A stretch of DNA of 64,000 nt from Mycobacterium sp. ACS1612 (GCF_001667505.1 NZ_LZHZ01000025.1:62001-126000), one strand, 5' to 3'; counted from the first letter of the stretch, positions 17,006-27,214 are shown. Program-made: numbers and translations. Notes: generated by a model from the letters alone, not told the origin.

Positions 17006-17440
17006 CTACGAGGCCACCAGGTACGACGGCACATCGGTGCCGCATCCGTACACATCGCCGACGACGGGTGGCTTGCTGGTCCTGACGATCGTGGTCACCT
17101 GGACGGTTTTCTGTGCCGCCGGTCCGACCAGCACTTCCCGCCTGCCGGTTTCGCTGCCGTCGATCGACCTGGCCCGGACAATGCACGCGACCGGCCGGGA
17201 CGGGTCGTCGCGGGTGACCGTGATGGTCACCTGCACGGTCTGGTCGTCGATGAGCTGATAGCCTCCCAATTCGCCCTTGACCTCGCCCGTGCCGAGCCGC
17301 TGCGATGCAATCACGGCGATCGCAACTCCCACCGCGAGGACGACGACGCCCAGCCCGATGGCGATCCAGCGGCGTTTGCCACCGGACACCCGCTGCCGGC
17401 CGTAACGGGCCGTGGGACGTTCGATCATGTCGTTTTGCAT
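17006..17440 (-). CDS. DUF4307 membrane-anchored protein
   Basis: A 144-residue protein matching Rv1081c in length and layout. A short basic cytoplasmic start (I-E-R-P-T-A-R-Y-G-R-Q-R) leads into one hydrophobic segment (about residues 25-47), then an extracytoplasmic beta-rich domain with two cysteines (A-C-I-V-R and V-Y-G-C-G). ATG 17440 is taken as start since it gives the family length; the open frame continues to 17512 without support. It is divergent from mca by 98 bases. No function is known for DUF4307. Confidence 0.75.
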   Translation of the reverse strand: MQNDMIERPTARYGRQRVSGGKRRWIAIGLGVVVLAVGVAIAVIASQRLGTGEVKGELGGYQLIDDQTVQVTITVTRDDPSRPVACIVRARSIDGSETGRREVLVGPAAQKTVQVTTIVRTSKPPVVGDVYGCGTDVPSYLVAS

Positions 17441-17538
17441 GCCCGTCGCTCGGATAGATCTACTAGGACTGGAACTATAGGGGCACCGGTAATGGTTGAA
17501 ACGTCTCGGCAATGTCAGTGACCAGGATGAGGACCCAG

Positions 17539-18405
17539 TTGAGTGAACTGCGATTGATGGCGGTGCACGCCCACCCGGACGACGAGTCCAGCAAGGGCGC
17601 CGCCACCATGGCCCGCTACGCCGACGAGGGCGTCCGCGTGCTGGTAGTCACGCTCACCGGCGGCGAGCGCGGCGACATTCTCAACCCTGCGATGGACCTG
17701 CCCGACGTGCACGGCCGAATGGCCGAGATCCGGCGCGACGAGATGGCCAAGGCCGCCGAGATCCTCGGCGTCGAACATCACTGGCTGGGCTTCGTCGACT
17801 CCGGCCTGCCCGAGGGCGATCCGCCGCCGCCGCTGCCCGACGGCTGCCTCGGACTGGTGCCGCTCGAAGAACCCGTCGAGGAACTCGTGCGGGTGGTCCG
17901 CAAGTTCCGCCCGCACGTGATGACCACCTACGACGAGAACGGCGGCTATCCGCATCCCGACCACATCCGCACCCACCAGGTGTCGGTGGCCGCCTACGAG
18001 GCGGCCGGTGACTACCGGCTGTTCCCCGACGCCGGTGAGCCGTGGGATGTGCTCAAGCTGTACTACAACCACGGTTTCCTGCGGAAGCGCATGCAGTTGC
18101 TGCAGGACGAGTTCGCCAAGCACGGCGAAGAGGGCCCGTTCGAAAAGTGGCTCAAGCACTGGGACCCCGACGACGACGTGTTCGCCAAGCGGGTCACCAC
18201 CCGGATCGAATGCGCCAAGTACTTCGCCCAGCGTGACGACGCGCTGCGCGCCCATGCCACCCAGATCGACCCCAACGGCGATTTCTTCCGTGCGCCCATC
18301 GAATGGCAGCAAAGGCTCTGGCCCACTGAGGAATACGAGTTGGCCCGGTCGAGGGTGCCGGTGACGCTGCCGGAGAACGACCTGTTCACGGGGATCGAAC
18401 CGTGA
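17539..18405 (+). CDS. mca: Mycothiol S-conjugate amidase Mca
   Basis: A zinc amidase that cleaves mycothiol S-conjugates to a mercapturic acid and GlcN-Ins, detoxifying electrophiles. The metal site H-A-H-P-D-D-E is at residues 10-16 and the third ligand is in Y-P-H-P-D-H near residue 140. TTG 17539 gives 288 residues starting S-E-L-R-L-M, exactly the length and start of the M. tuberculosis protein Rv1082, with AGGATGAGG just ahead; ATG 17512 would add nine residues. The stop overlaps the next gene's GTG by four bases. Confidence 0.92.
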   Translation: MSELRLMAVHAHPDDESSKGAATMARYADEGVRVLVVTLTGGERGDILNPAMDLPDVHGRMAEIRRDEMAKAAEILGVEHHWLGFVDSGLPEGDPPPPLPDGCLGLVPLEEPVEELVRVVRKFRPHVMTTYDENGGYPHPDHIRTHQVSVAAYEAAGDYRLFPDAGEPWDVLKLYYNHGFLRKRMQLLQDEFAKHGEEGPFEKWLKHWDPDDDVFAKRVTTRIECAKYFAQRDDALRAHATQIDPNGDFFRAPIEWQQRLWPTEEYELARSRVPVTLPENDLFTGIEP

Positions 18406-18626
18406 CCGACACGCTGATGCTGGCGGTCACCCTGCTGGCCGACGACGCCCCCCGAAACACCGGCCCGGACTTCGGTAAGGCCAGCCCGTTCGGGCTGATC
18501 GTGGTGGTGCTGCTGCTGATCGGCACGTTCGCGTTGGTCTGGTCGATGAACCGGCACCTGCGCAAGCTGCCCAAGTCGTTTGATCAGTCGGAACCGGACC
18601 AGCCGAACGAGGATTCCAAAGAGTGA
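18402..18626 (+). CDS. Small single-pass membrane protein (Rv1083-like)
   Basis: A 74-residue protein with a short N-terminal hydrophobic stretch (residues 5-15), a stronger membrane segment at about residues 30-48 ([12 protein letters not shown]) and a charged cytoplasmic-type tail ([10 protein letters not shown]). It is linked by GTGA overlaps to mca before it and the thioredoxin-domain gene after it, so the three are translated as a unit. Size and position match Rv1083. Role unknown. Confidence 0.78.
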   Translation: MTDTLMLAVTLLADDAPRNTGPDFGKASPFGLIVVVLLLIGTFALVWSMNRHLRKLPKSFDQSEPDQPNEDSKE

Positions 18627-20602
18627 GCCCAGCGGCTAACACCCTCGCCGAGGCGACCAGCCCCTACCTGCGCCAGCACGCCGACAACCCGGTGCACTGG
18701 CAACAGTGGACGCCCGAGGCGCTGGCCGAGGCCGCGGCGCGTGACGTCCCGATCCTGCTGTCGATCGGATACGCGGCGTGCCACTGGTGTCACGTGATGG
18801 CACACGAGTCATTCGAAAACGACCAGGTGGCCGCGGCGATGAACGACGGCTTCGTCAACATCAAGGTCGACCGCGAGGAGCGGCCCGACCTCGACGCGGT
18901 GTACATGAACGCCACCGTCGCGCTGACCGGCCAGGGTGGCTGGCCGATGACGTGCTTCCTGACCCCCGACGGCAGGCCCTTCTTCTGCGGCACGTACTAC
19001 CCGAAGCCGAATTTCCTGCAGTTGCTTGCCGCCGTCACGCAGACCTGGAACAGCCGGCGCGCCGAGGTGGAAGAGGCCTCCGACCGGATCACCGGCGAAC
19101 TGCGGTCGATGGCCGCAGCGCTGCCCGGCGGCGGACCGCCTGTGCAGGCCGCGCTGTGCGATCACGCCGTGGCCACGGCCTTGCAGGACGCGGACGTCGA
19201 GCGCGGCGGATTCGGGAAAGCGCCGAAGTTCCCGCCGTCGGCGCTGCTGGAGGCGCTGCTGCGCAACCACGAACGCACCGGCGACATTTTGCCGCTGGAG
19301 GCGGTCGAGCAGACCTGCACCGCGATGGCGCGCGGCGGCATCTACGACCAACTGGCGGGCGGCTTCGCCCGATACAGCGTCGACGCGTCCTGGGTGGTGC
19401 CGCACTTCGAGAAGATGCTCTACGACAACGCCCTGCTGCTGCGGGTCTATGCACACTGGGCCCGTCGCAGCGGAAACCCGTTGGCGCGCAGAGTTGCCGA
19501 GCAGACGGCGCGGTTCATCATCGACGAACTCGGCGCCGGTGGCATGTTCACCTCGTCGCTGGACGCGGACGCCGACGGCCGTGAGGGCCTGACCTACGTG
19601 TGGACGCCCGCGCAGCTGCGCGAGGTGCTGGGTGATGACGACGGCCGTTGGGCCGCAGATGTTTTCAGCGTGACCGCAGACGGCACGTTCGAGCGCGGCA
19701 GCTCGGTGCTGCAACTGCTCACCGACCCGGACGACGCTGCGCGGTTCGAGCGGATCCGCGGCGGACTGCTGACCGCACGGTTGACACGACCGCAGCCCGG
19801 CCGCGACGACAAGGTCGTCACCGCGTGGAACGGGTTGGCGATCACCGCCCTCGCCGAGGCGAGCGTGGCGTTGGGTCGTCGCGAATTCCTGGACGCGGCA
19901 ACACAATGCGGGCGATCGCTGCTCGATCTGCATGTCGTCGACGGCAGGCTGCGCCGCGCCAGCCTCGGCGGCCGGGTGGGCGACAGCGCGGCGATCCTCG
20001 AGGACCATGCGGCGCTCGCGACCGGTCTGCTGTCGCTGTACCAACTGATCGGCGACGCGTCGTGGCTGACGGCGGCCACCGGCCTGCTCGACCTCGCCCT
20101 CGACCACTTCGCCGGCGGCGACGGCCGCTGGTTCGACACCGCCGACGACGCCGAGCAGTTGATGGTCCGGCCCGCCGACCCGCTCGACGGGGCCACCCCG
20201 TCGGGCGCCTCGTTGATCGCCGAGGCGCTGCAGTTGGCCGCCCACCTGGCGCCGGCACCGGATCGCTACGCCGCGGCGGCCGACGAAACGCTGGCGAGCG
20301 CGTCCCCCATCCTGGCCCGGATGCCGCGCTCAGGCGGACACTGGTTGACGGTCGCCGAGGCCGCGGTGCGTGGACCCATCCAGATCGCGGTGGCCTGCGA
20401 CCCGGAGGACTCGGAATTGCTCACCGCGGCAAGGCAACTGGCGCCCGGCGGGGCGATCGTCGTCGGCGGGCCGGTGAACTCTTCGGAGCTGCTGGTCGAC
20501 CGCGACCGGTTGAACGGCTCGGATGCCGCCTACGTCTGCCGCGGCCGGGTGTGCGATCTGCCCGTCACCACTATTGCCGAATTGACGGCGGCGCTGAGGT
20601 AG
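18623..20602 (+). CDS. Thioredoxin-domain protein (DUF255/YyaL family)
   Basis: A 659-residue protein like Rv1084. Residues 1-165 form a thioredoxin-fold DUF255 domain with Y-A-A-C-H-W-C-H-V-M (C-x-x-C) near residue 52 and K-V-D-R-E-E-R-P-D-L-D. The remainder is an alpha/alpha toroid related to N-acylglucosamine epimerases, with V-T-A-W-N-G-L near residue 398 and a catalytic-like H-F-E-K-M-L-Y-D-N near residue 260. Relatives are called spermatogenesis-associated protein 20; the reaction is not known. Operon position with mca hints at thiol or conjugate metabolism, which is inference. Confidence 0.82.
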   Translation: MSPAANTLAEATSPYLRQHADNPVHWQQWTPEALAEAAARDVPILLSIGYAACHWCHVMAHESFENDQVAAAMNDGFVNIKVDREERPDLDAVYMNATVALTGQGGWPMTCFLTPDGRPFFCGTYYPKPNFLQLLAAVTQTWNSRRAEVEEASDRITGELRSMAAALPGGGPPVQAALCDHAVATALQDADVERGGFGKAPKFPPSALLEALLRNHERTGDILPLEAVEQTCTAMARGGIYDQLAGGFARYSVDASWVVPHFEKMLYDNALLLRVYAHWARRSGNPLARRVAEQTARFIIDELGAGGMFTSSLDADADGREGLTYVWTPAQLREVLGDDDGRWAADVFSVTADGTFERGSSVLQLLTDPDDAARFERIRGGLLTARLTRPQPGRDDKVVTAWNGLAITALAEASVALGRREFLDAATQCGRSLLDLHVVDGRLRRASLGGRVGDSAAILEDHAALATGLLSLYQLIGDASWLTAATGLLDLALDHFAGGDGRWFDTADDAEQLMVRPADPLDGATPSGASLIAEALQLAAHLAPAPDRYAAAADETLASASPILARMPRSGGHWLTVAEAAVRGPIQIAVACDPEDSELLTAARQLAPGGAIVVGGPVNSSELLVDRDRLNGSDAAYVCRGRVCDLPVTTIAELTAALR

Positions 20603-20612
20603 CGTCTCGGCC

Positions 20613-20972
20613 ATGTCGAGCCCTGAGGACAACGCCAAGACCGTCAACCGTTATCTGGAAACCGTGTCGCAGGGTCGCCCCGACGACATCGCCGCCCTCT
20701 ACGCCGAGGACGGTACCGTCGAGGATCCCGTCGGCGGCGAGGTGCACATCGGGCGCCAGGCGATCCGCGGGTTCTACCAAGCCGTCGAAGGCGCCAACAG
20801 CACCACGGAGATGATCACGTTGCGCGCGCTCGGCAACGAGGCGGCCTTCTTCTGGAAGCTGAACATCCACGGCATGACCCTCGAGATCATCAGCACGATG
20901 ACGTTCGACGACGAGGGCAAGATCGCCTCGATGAAGGCCTACTGGGGCCCGGAGAACGTCACCCAGAACTAG
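20613..20972 (+). CDS. SnoaL/ketosteroid-isomerase-like NTF2-fold protein
   Basis: A 119-residue protein with the NTF2-like cone fold: an N-terminal helix ([11 protein letters not shown]), the [19 protein letters not shown] segment typical of steroid delta-isomerases near residue 22, and G-R-Q-A-I-R-G-F-Y. The aspartate and following acid positions of the isomerase pocket look kept, so isomerase activity is possible. The stop overlaps that of the convergent hemolysin III gene by four bases. Confidence 0.72.
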   Translation: MSSPEDNAKTVNRYLETVSQGRPDDIAALYAEDGTVEDPVGGEVHIGRQAIRGFYQAVEGANSTTEMITLRALGNEAAFFWKLNIHGMTLEIISTMTFDDEGKIASMKAYWGPENVTQN

Positions 20973-21706
20973 AAGACCGCGAACCACATCGCGATGTAGT
21001 GGCAGATCGCCGCAACCGCGGTGCAGGCGTGGAAGAACTCGTGGTGGCCGAATGTCGACGGCCACGGGTTGGGCCACTTCAGCGCGTAGAGCACGCCGCC
21101 GATGCTGTACAGCGCGCCGCCGACGATCAACAACACCAGCGCCGCGACGCCCGCGCCGTCCATGATCGGCCCGACGAACCACGCCGCGACCCAGCCCAAC
21201 AGGATGTACAGCGGCACGCCGAGCCAGCGCGGCGCCGACGGCCAGAACATCTTCAACAGCACGCCCGCGATCGCGCCGCCCCACACGATCCAGAACAACA
21301 CCCAACCGCTGCGCTCCGGAAGAGCCAGCAGCGCGAACGGGGTGTAACTGCCCGCGATGAAGATGAAGATCATCGAGTGGTCGGCGCGCTTCATCCACTT
21401 GCGGGCGTTCTCGGACTTCCAGTTCACCCGGTGGTACGTGCCGCTGACCGTGAACATCGCCACGATCGTCAACGTGTAGAGCAGGGTCGCCAGCCCGGCG
21501 CGCGTCGACTCCACCGACCATGACACCGAGACCAGCGCGGCGCCCGCGATGAACGCGACGACGGCCGAGTAGACGTGAATCCAGCCGCGGGCGCGCGGCT
21601 TTCCGAGAACCTTCTCGACGCGGTCGACGACTGCCTCGGGCAGGTCTTCGGCGTATACGCGCGGTGGCTGTTGCTGCGCCTCGTCGGCGGTGTCGATCTG
21701 GGCCAT
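20969..21706 (-). CDS. Hemolysin III family (PAQR/YqfA-type) membrane protein
   Basis: A 245-residue seven-segment membrane protein of the hemolysin III/PAQR superfamily, matching Rv1085c. Conserved residues include the S-G-T-Y-H-R-V-N block near residue 92, [16 protein letters not shown] near residue 108, and F-G-H-H-E-F-F-H near residue 218. These histidines and the aspartate-serine form the zinc-hydrolase-like site of the superfamily. ATG 21706 is preceded by GGAGGTGAC, a strong ribosome site. Despite the name, a hemolytic role is unproven. Confidence 0.85.
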   Translation of the reverse strand: MAQIDTADEAQQQPPRVYAEDLPEAVVDRVEKVLGKPRARGWIHVYSAVVAFIAGAALVSVSWSVESTRAGLATLLYTLTIVAMFTVSGTYHRVNWKSENARKWMKRADHSMIFIFIAGSYTPFALLALPERSGWVLFWIVWGGAIAGVLLKMFWPSAPRWLGVPLYILLGWVAAWFVGPIMDGAGVAALVLLIVGGALYSIGGVLYALKWPNPWPSTFGHHEFFHACTAVAAICHYIAMWFAVF

Positions 21707-21761
21707 GTCACCTCCGGCAATGCCATGGGGGTCTACGACCGAAACAGTAGTCTGGATCCTC

Positions 21762-22553
21762 GTGGACATCATTCCTCCTCGTCTCAAGGAACCGATGTAC
21801 CGCCTCTACGAGATGCGGCTGCGTCAGGGACTGGTGTCCTCCAAAGCTGAACTGCCCCGCCACATCGCGGTGCTCTGCGACGGTAACCGACGCTGGGCAC
21901 GTGATGCTGGTCACGATGACGTCAGCTACGGCTACCGGATGGGCGCCCGCAAGATCGCCGAGATGCTGCGGTGGTGCCAGGAGACCGGAATCGAGATGGC
22001 CACCGTCTATCTGCTGTCCACCGAGAACCTGCAGCGTGACAAGGACGAGCTGGCGGCGCTGATCGAGATCATCACCGACGTCACCGAGGAGATCTGCGCG
22101 CCAGCCAATCGGTGGAGCGTGCGCACCGTCGGGGACCTCGAGCTGATCGGCGAGGAGCCCGCGCGCAGGCTGCGTGAGGCCGTCGAGTCCACGAACGGCA
22201 ACGGCAGTGGGTTTCATGTCAACCTCGCGGTCGGCTACGGCGGCCGCCAGGAGATCGTCGACGCCGTCCGCCAGCTGCTCAACAAGGAGCTGGCCAACGG
22301 CGCCACCGGCGAGCAGCTGATCGAGGCCGTCACCATCGACGCGGTCTCGGAAAACCTGTACACCTCCGGCCAACCCGACCCTGATCTGGTGATCCGCACC
22401 TCGGGGGAGCAGCGGCTGTCGGGGTTCCTGCTATGGCAGAGCGCCTACTCCGAGATGTGGTTCACGGAGGCGTACTGGCCGGAGTTCCGCCGGGTCGATT
22501 TCCTTCGCGCACTGCGTGATTACACCGCGCGCCACCGTCGTTACGGCATGTAG
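21762..22553 (+). CDS. Short-chain Z-isoprenyl diphosphate synthase (Z-FPP synthase-like)
   Basis: A 263-residue cis-prenyltransferase closest to Rv1086, which makes (E,Z)-farnesyl diphosphate as the first step to decaprenyl phosphate for cell-wall assembly. The catalytic aspartate is in V-L-C-D-G-N-R-R-W near residue 38, followed by L-L-S-T-E-N-L-Q-R near residue 88, and the diphosphate-binding end motif [15 protein letters not shown] 21762 gives the expected start [10 protein letters not shown]. The final W-F-T-E-A-Y-W-P-E is standard. The first base pair of genes is divergent from hemolysin III. Confidence 0.9.
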   Translation: MDIIPPRLKEPMYRLYEMRLRQGLVSSKAELPRHIAVLCDGNRRWARDAGHDDVSYGYRMGARKIAEMLRWCQETGIEMATVYLLSTENLQRDKDELAALIEIITDVTEEICAPANRWSVRTVGDLELIGEEPARRLREAVESTNGNGSGFHVNLAVGYGGRQEIVDAVRQLLNKELANGATGEQLIEAVTIDAVSENLYTSGQPDPDLVIRTSGEQRLSGFLLWQSAYSEMWFTEAYWPEFRRVDFLRALRDYTARHRRYGM

Positions 22554-22568
22554 TGCGACACTTGAACC

Positions 22569-23921
22569 ATGGCTGCGCTGTCAGCGGTGGTCTTCTCGCT
22601 CAGCTGGTGGCTGGGCCTGTACCTGCTGGCCCGCGACCCGCGCAAGCCTGTCCTGGTACTGGCCGCGATCGGGCTGACCAGTTTTGCGTGCGTGGTCGCG
22701 CTCGACGCGGTCCGGGTGACGAGCGGCGTAGCGGCGCTGAGCAGCGTCGAGATCTATCTCGTCGCGGTACCGGGGATCGCGTGGTTCGCCGTACTGCTCG
22801 AACTGTGCCGCCCATCGGATAGCTGGCGTAGCCGGGCCGGCGAGATCACGCTCGTGGCCGGTGTCGGCGCCGTCGCGTTCTCTGGTGCTGTGATGGCGGG
22901 CAATGTCGACGGCCCGGTACGGTTCGGCCACTGGGTGATGTTCGCCGCGATCTCGTTGTCCACGCTGGGCGCCATGATCGTGGCGGTGTTGCAACGCGCG
23001 CCAGGTCGGATCATGGGCTTCGTCGTGATTGGCACGCTGTTCTTCGCGCTCGCCAACGCGATCGTCGTGATCCCGCTGGGTCTGGTGCCGAGCTGGATTG
23101 CGTTGGCGTCCACGGGGTTCGACGTCGGCGTGCTTGGTCTGGCCGTCGCGATGTGGGACGCGTTCGATGAGGGCCAGGCGCTGCGGGCTGACATGCTGCG
23201 GTCGTTCACCGCGACGGCCGTGGTCGCGGTGCTGTTCGGTGGTCAGCTCTTGATCGGGCTGGCGGTGTCGGATCAGCACACGGCGTTGACGGTGCTGCTG
23301 TTCACCAGCCTCGGCGTCGCGATCGCGATCAACGTGCTTGCCGATCCGCTGGCAGGCCTGCTGGACCGGGTGACGTTCTCCCGCTCGCCCGGGCTGCGGG
23401 CCGACCGTGCCGCGCTGCGGGATGCGGAGGCCGCGCTGCCGCGACGGTCGGCCAGCCCCCTCGACGACGTCGACGACGAGACCTTCGTCCGGCTTACCCG
23501 CCGCGCGCTGGGCCACTACGGCGACCTGTCGAGACTCGTCGCCAGCCCGCTGACCGCGCTGCCGATCATCGACGAGCGACTGGCCGCCCGCGGCGCCCCT
23601 GACGCCCCGCTCGAGCGGGCCAACGAGCTCAAGGCCCTGCTGGCCGACCGCATCGCCCGCCTCAAGCCGCGCGACGGCGGCGACTTCGGAACCACCGAGC
23701 AGTGGCGGCACTACAACTCGCTGTACTTCCCGTACGTCGTCGGCGTGCGCGCCTACGCGCAGAACGCGACCGCGGCCGGGCTGGACCCGGTCGCGCGGCA
23801 GGCGTGGCAGTGGTTCGTCACCGAGGTGCCGCAGCGGTCGCTGCACAACTGGCAGAACGCGGCGGCCCGGCTGATCGCCGCCGATCTACGGGGCAATCTG
23901 GTGGCCGCGCATCGTCGTTGA
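22569..23921 (+). CDS. Multi-pass membrane protein with cytosolic C-terminal domain
   Basis: A 450-residue protein with about eight to nine hydrophobic segments over residues 1-275 and a soluble, arginine-rich C-terminal domain of about 170 residues (R-A-D-R-A-A-L-R-D-A-E-A-A-L-P-R-R onward). The N-terminal part looks like the 7TM sensor region seen in some histidine kinases, but no kinase, PAS or HTH motif follows. It starts 15 bases after the prenyl synthase stop and is probably co-transcribed. The family was not recognised, and no function can be assigned. Confidence 0.7.
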   Translation: MAALSAVVFSLSWWLGLYLLARDPRKPVLVLAAIGLTSFACVVALDAVRVTSGVAALSSVEIYLVAVPGIAWFAVLLELCRPSDSWRSRAGEITLVAGVGAVAFSGAVMAGNVDGPVRFGHWVMFAAISLSTLGAMIVAVLQRAPGRIMGFVVIGTLFFALANAIVVIPLGLVPSWIALASTGFDVGVLGLAVAMWDAFDEGQALRADMLRSFTATAVVAVLFGGQLLIGLAVSDQHTALTVLLFTSLGVAIAINVLADPLAGLLDRVTFSRSPGLRADRAALRDAEAALPRRSASPLDDVDDETFVRLTRRALGHYGDLSRLVASPLTALPIIDERLAARGAPDAPLERANELKALLADRIARLKPRDGGDFGTTEQWRHYNSLYFPYVVGVRAYAQNATAAGLDPVARQAWQWFVTEVPQRSLHNWQNAAARLIAADLRGNLVAAHRR

Positions 23922-24013
23922 CTCAGTCTGACATCGGCGTTGACCTGCGGTTGGCAGTAGCTGGCAGCGTCCGGCGTCGATCTGGCAGTGGGTTCTGAGC
24001 AGTCTCTACAGGC

Positions 24014-24415
24014 ATGACCGCAATCAACACCCGCCCGGTCCGGGAAAGCACCGATAATCTGCTGCGCTTCGCCCTTCGCGCCGACGCCACCCTGTGCGCC
24101 GGCCTGGGCTTGCTCGTCGCGATGGCGGCCGATCCGCTGTCGCGGCTGTCCGGTCTGTCGTCGACGTCGGAGTTCATCGGCGGCGCCGCGTTGGTGGTGT
24201 ACGGCGCAGCGCTGTACTTGGCCGCAGGCCTGGCCGACGTCCGACGGGTCGGCATCGGCGTGCTCGCCGGCAATGTCGCGTTCGCGATCGTCGTCACCGT
24301 CGTCCTGGTCGCGGGATGGCTGCCGCTGACCGAATTCGGCGTAGTGGCGACCGCGGCGTTCACCGTCGTCACGCTCGGCTTCGCCTACGCCCAGTACCTC
24401 GGAGTGCGCGCGTAA
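24014..24415 (+). CDS. Four-segment small membrane protein, copy 1
   Basis: A 133-residue protein with four hydrophobic segments and little else. The start M-T-A-I-N-T and the block L-L-R-F-A-L-R-A-D-A-T near residue 17 are nearly the same as in the gene at 24508, so the two are a tandem paralog pair. No catalytic motif is visible. It resembles small integral membrane proteins often seen in mycobacteria with no known job. Confidence 0.68.
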   Translation: MTAINTRPVRESTDNLLRFALRADATLCAGLGLLVAMAADPLSRLSGLSSTSEFIGGAALVVYGAALYLAAGLADVRRVGIGVLAGNVAFAIVVTVVLVAGWLPLTEFGVVATAAFTVVTLGFAYAQYLGVRA

Positions 24416-24432
24416 CTCCGTCATGGGCTGGT

Positions 24433-24472
24433 CCGGAGCCGCCGTCGTAAGAGGTTGCGGCGTCGGCTCCGG
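24433..24472 (+). terminator. GC-rich stem-loop between the paralog pair
   Basis: CCGGAGCCG (24433-24441) and CGGCTCCGG (24464-24472) are perfect inverted 9-mers, with partial pairing continuing into the 22-base loop. No T-run follows. It may separate transcription of the two small membrane genes. Confidence 0.5.
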
Positions 24473-24507
24473 AACGGTCGCCCCACCCACCCACGAAAGG
24501 AAGTTGC

Positions 24508-24918
24508 ATGACCGCCATCTCGACACCCAAACTCGCCGACTCGACCGACTCGTTCCTGCGCTTCGCGCTGCGCGCCGACGCCACCTGCAGCGGACTGATG
24601 GGCATCGCCGGCATCCCGCTCGCAGGCTGGCTCGCCGACGTGTCCGGGACCACCAAGGCGTTCGAGTACACGGTGAGCGCCTTCTTCATCGCCTTCGCCA
24701 TCGGTGTATTCGCCATTGCCGCAATGCCTTCGGTGAAGCGATCCGGCATCGTGATCGCCGCGGGCAACGTGCTCTACACCGTCGGCGCCGTGGTGTTCGT
24801 GCTCGCCGACGTCTTCCCGCTGACCGCGACGGGCATCGTGCTGACACTCGCGACCGGTGTCTATACGCTGGTGATGGCCGAGTTGCAGTACACCGGCTGG
24901 CGCCGCGCCAAGGCGTAA
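24508..24918 (+). CDS. Four-segment small membrane protein, copy 2
   Basis: A 136-residue paralog of the preceding gene, beginning M-T-A-I-S-T and carrying F-L-R-F-A-L-R-A-D-A-T at the same place. The four membrane segments are kept although the rest has diverged, so the duplication is old. AAAGGAAG lies six to seven bases before the ATG, a clear ribosome site. No function can be assigned. Confidence 0.68.
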   Translation: MTAISTPKLADSTDSFLRFALRADATCSGLMGIAGIPLAGWLADVSGTTKAFEYTVSAFFIAFAIGVFAIAAMPSVKRSGIVIAAGNVLYTVGAVVFVLADVFPLTATGIVLTLATGVYTLVMAELQYTGWRRAKA

Positions 24919-24957
24919 ACGTTTGCCGCTCAAGCCCGCTCGGTGATCCCGGGCGGG

Positions 24958-25896
24958 TTAGAGCTTGCGCAGCCGCAGCCGGTTGATCGCGTGGTCGGCG
25001 TCTTTACGCAACACCAGCGTCGCGCGTGGGCGCGTCGGCAGGATGTTCTCGATCAGGTTGGGGCGGTTGATCGAATGCCAGATGTCGCGGGCGGCGAACA
25101 CCGCGGCGTCGTCGGTCAGCGTGGCGTAGTGGTGGAAGTGCGACGCCGGGTCGGCGAACGCGGTGGTCCGCAACCCGAGGAACCGGTTGATGTACCACTG
25201 CTCGATGTCCTCGATGCGCGCGTCGACGTACACCGAGAAGTCAAACAGGTCCGACACCATCAACGCCGGGCCGGTCTGTAACACGTTGAGGCCCTCGAGG
25301 ATCAGGATGTCCGGATGCATCACGAGCTGTTTCTCGCCGGGCACGATGTCGTAGAGCAGATGCGAGTACACCGGCGCGCACACCTTGTCGGCGCCCGACT
25401 TCACCGCCGTGACGAACCGCATCAGCGCGCGCCGGTCGTAACTCTCGGGGAAACCCTTGCGGTGCATCAGGTTTCGACGGCCGAGCTCGGCGTTGGGATA
25501 CAGGAAGCCGTCGGTGGTGACGAGGTCCACCCGTGGATGGTGTTCGAAGCGGGCCAGAAGCGCCTGCAGCACACGGGCGGTCGTGGATTTGCCGACCGCG
25601 ACACTGCCCGCGACGCCGATGATGAACGGCACCGGCCGGTCCGGATTCTGCTGCGGCTCGCCGAGGAACTCTGCGGTCGCGGCGAACAACCGCTGTCGCG
25701 CCGCCACCTGCAGGTGGATCAACCGGGCCAGCGGCAGGTAGACCTCTTCGACCTCCAGTAGGTCGAGCTTCTCGCCAAGACCCCGCAGTTGCAGCACTTC
25801 GTCTTCGGTCAGCTTCATCGGCGTCGACATGCGCAGGGCGCGCCATTGACTCCGGTCGAACTCCACGTAGGGGCTCGGCTCGCTCAGCCGCGGCAT
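24958..25896 (-). CDS. coaA: Pantothenate kinase (type I)
   Basis: A 312-residue type I (prokaryotic) pantothenate kinase, the first step of coenzyme A synthesis. The P-loop [12 protein letters not shown] is near residue 94, the pantothenate-binding region T-T-D-G-F-L-Y-P-N near residue 127, and the Y-S-H-L-L-Y-D and E-G-L-N-V-L-Q blocks follow. The start [13 protein letters not shown] and the length equal those of Rv1092c; the frame stays open further upstream but overlaps the divergent gene's promoter area. Confidence 0.95.
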   Translation of the reverse strand: MPRLSEPSPYVEFDRSQWRALRMSTPMKLTEDEVLQLRGLGEKLDLLEVEEVYLPLARLIHLQVAARQRLFAATAEFLGEPQQNPDRPVPFIIGVAGSVAVGKSTTARVLQALLARFEHHPRVDLVTTDGFLYPNAELGRRNLMHRKGFPESYDRRALMRFVTAVKSGADKVCAPVYSHLLYDIVPGEKQLVMHPDILILEGLNVLQTGPALMVSDLFDFSVYVDARIEDIEQWYINRFLGLRTTAFADPASHFHHYATLTDDAAVFAARDIWHSINRPNLIENILPTRPRATLVLRKDADHAINRLRLRKL

Positions 25897-25926
25897 GGGG
25901 TCAGTCTTGCATTTAACGTTGAGGCC

Positions 25927-27117
25927 ATGGACGCGACCACCTTGATGCGGGAATATCTGCTGCTCGGCCTGCGCTTCGATCGGATCGAGGAAGGCTATGT
26001 CGACTCGTTCACCGGCGACCCCGACCTGCGCAACCAGGTGGCCAACGAACCCGCCCCCGACCCGGCCGACCTGGCGCTCCAAGCCGAGCGGCTGGCCGCC
26101 GACATCCCCGACGACCTGGAACCGGCCCGCGCCGCCTACGTCGCGGCCCACCTGCGCGCGCTGGCGTGTGCGGGCCGCAAGTTCGCGGGCCAGGACGTCG
26201 GGTTCGTCGAGGAGGTGCAGGCGTATTTCGACGTGCACATCGCCAAGGGCGACCCGGAGCGCTACGAACAGGCCCACCGCAAGCTCGACGACGCCCTCGG
26301 CGGCAGCGGACCGCTGGCCGAACGGATGCAGGCCTACCGGGCCGCCGAGGAGATCCCGCCCGCCCGGCTCGAGGAGGCCATCCATGCGTTCTCGAGCGCG
26401 CTGCGCGACCGGGTGCGCGCCGAATTCCCGCTACCCGACCGCGAAACCATCACCTACGAGGTCGTCACCGACAAACCCTGGTCGGGGTTCAACTACTACC
26501 TCGGCGACTACCGCTCGACCGTCGCCGTCAACGCCGACCTGAAGCAGCAGATGTCCAATCTGCCCCGTCTGGTCGCGCACGAGTCCTATCCCGGCCACCA
26601 CACCGAGCACTGCCGCAAGGAGGCCGGCCTGGTCGAAGGCAAGGGTCATGCCGAGCAGACCATCTTCCTGGTGAACACACCGCAGTGCCTGATGGCCGAG
26701 GGGCTGGCCGATCTGGCGCTGTACGCCGCGATCGGGCCGGAGTGGGGCGGTTGGGCCCGCGAGATCTACGCCGACCTTGGCCTGCGGTTCGACGGCGAGC
26801 GCGCCCAGGCGGTGTCCGAGGCGGTTGGCGCGCTGGCCGACGTGCGACAGGACGCGGCGCTGATGCTGCACGACGAGCATCGCGACGTCGACGACGTGGT
26901 CGCGTTCCTCAAGCGCTGGCTGCTGGTCAACGACGAGCGTGCCCGGCAGATGCTGCGGTTCCTGTCCTCGCCGCTGTGGCGCGCCTACACCAGCACCTAC
27001 GTCGAGGGGTACCGGTTGCTGCGCGGCTGGCTGGAGGCCAGGCCCGACGGCGTCAGCCTCACCGAACGGTTCGGACGCCTGCTCGACGAGCCCCTGATTC
27101 CGTCGTCGCTGCGCTAG
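25927..27117 (+). CDS. DUF885-family putative metallopeptidase
   Basis: A 396-residue helical protein with the sequence [12 protein letters not shown] near residue 218. H-E-x-x-P-G-H is the zinc-site signature of DUF885 proteins, which are distantly related to carboxypeptidase Taq and oligopeptidases; the glutamate follows later. ATG 25927, right after a GAGGCC stretch, is preferred over the long upstream frame that would run through the coaA promoter. It is divergent from coaA by 30 bases. Substrate unknown; hydrolase activity is inferred from the motif. Confidence 0.75.
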   Translation: MDATTLMREYLLLGLRFDRIEEGYVDSFTGDPDLRNQVANEPAPDPADLALQAERLAADIPDDLEPARAAYVAAHLRALACAGRKFAGQDVGFVEEVQAYFDVHIAKGDPERYEQAHRKLDDALGGSGPLAERMQAYRAAEEIPPARLEEAIHAFSSALRDRVRAEFPLPDRETITYEVVTDKPWSGFNYYLGDYRSTVAVNADLKQQMSNLPRLVAHESYPGHHTEHCRKEAGLVEGKGHAEQTIFLVNTPQCLMAEGLADLALYAAIGPEWGGWAREIYADLGLRFDGERAQAVSEAVGALADVRQDAALMLHDEHRDVDDVVAFLKRWLLVNDERARQMLRFLSSPLWRAYTSTYVEGYRLLRGWLEARPDGVSLTERFGRLLDEPLIPSSLR

Positions 27118-27122
27118 TTGTC

Positions 27123-27184
27123 GCCGAACGTGGGTTACCGTCACGCCGAACAGCGATGTGGCGTGCGTTAATCCCACATTCGGC
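27123..27184. terminator. Long imperfect hairpin before the SHMT pair
   Basis: Arms of 25 bases at 27123-27147 and 27160-27184 pair at both ends (GCCGAA and GTGGG outside, CACGCC inside) with a 7-base internal loop and a 12-base terminal loop. It starts six bases after the DUF885 stop. Its left arm shares GCCGAACGT-N3-TTACCG with the hairpin at 61775. Confidence 0.6.
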
Positions 27185-27214
27185 GCCGATAGCTGCGGGA
27201 CGTAGGCTGAGGCC

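Noticed and set aside
18809..20245. 478-codon frame antisense to the DUF255 gene
   Set aside because: Typical shadow composition (R, G, V, Q rich), no ribosome site and no motif.
22581..23846. 421-codon frame antisense to the membrane protein
   Set aside because: Shadow frame; the sense frame has clear membrane segments.
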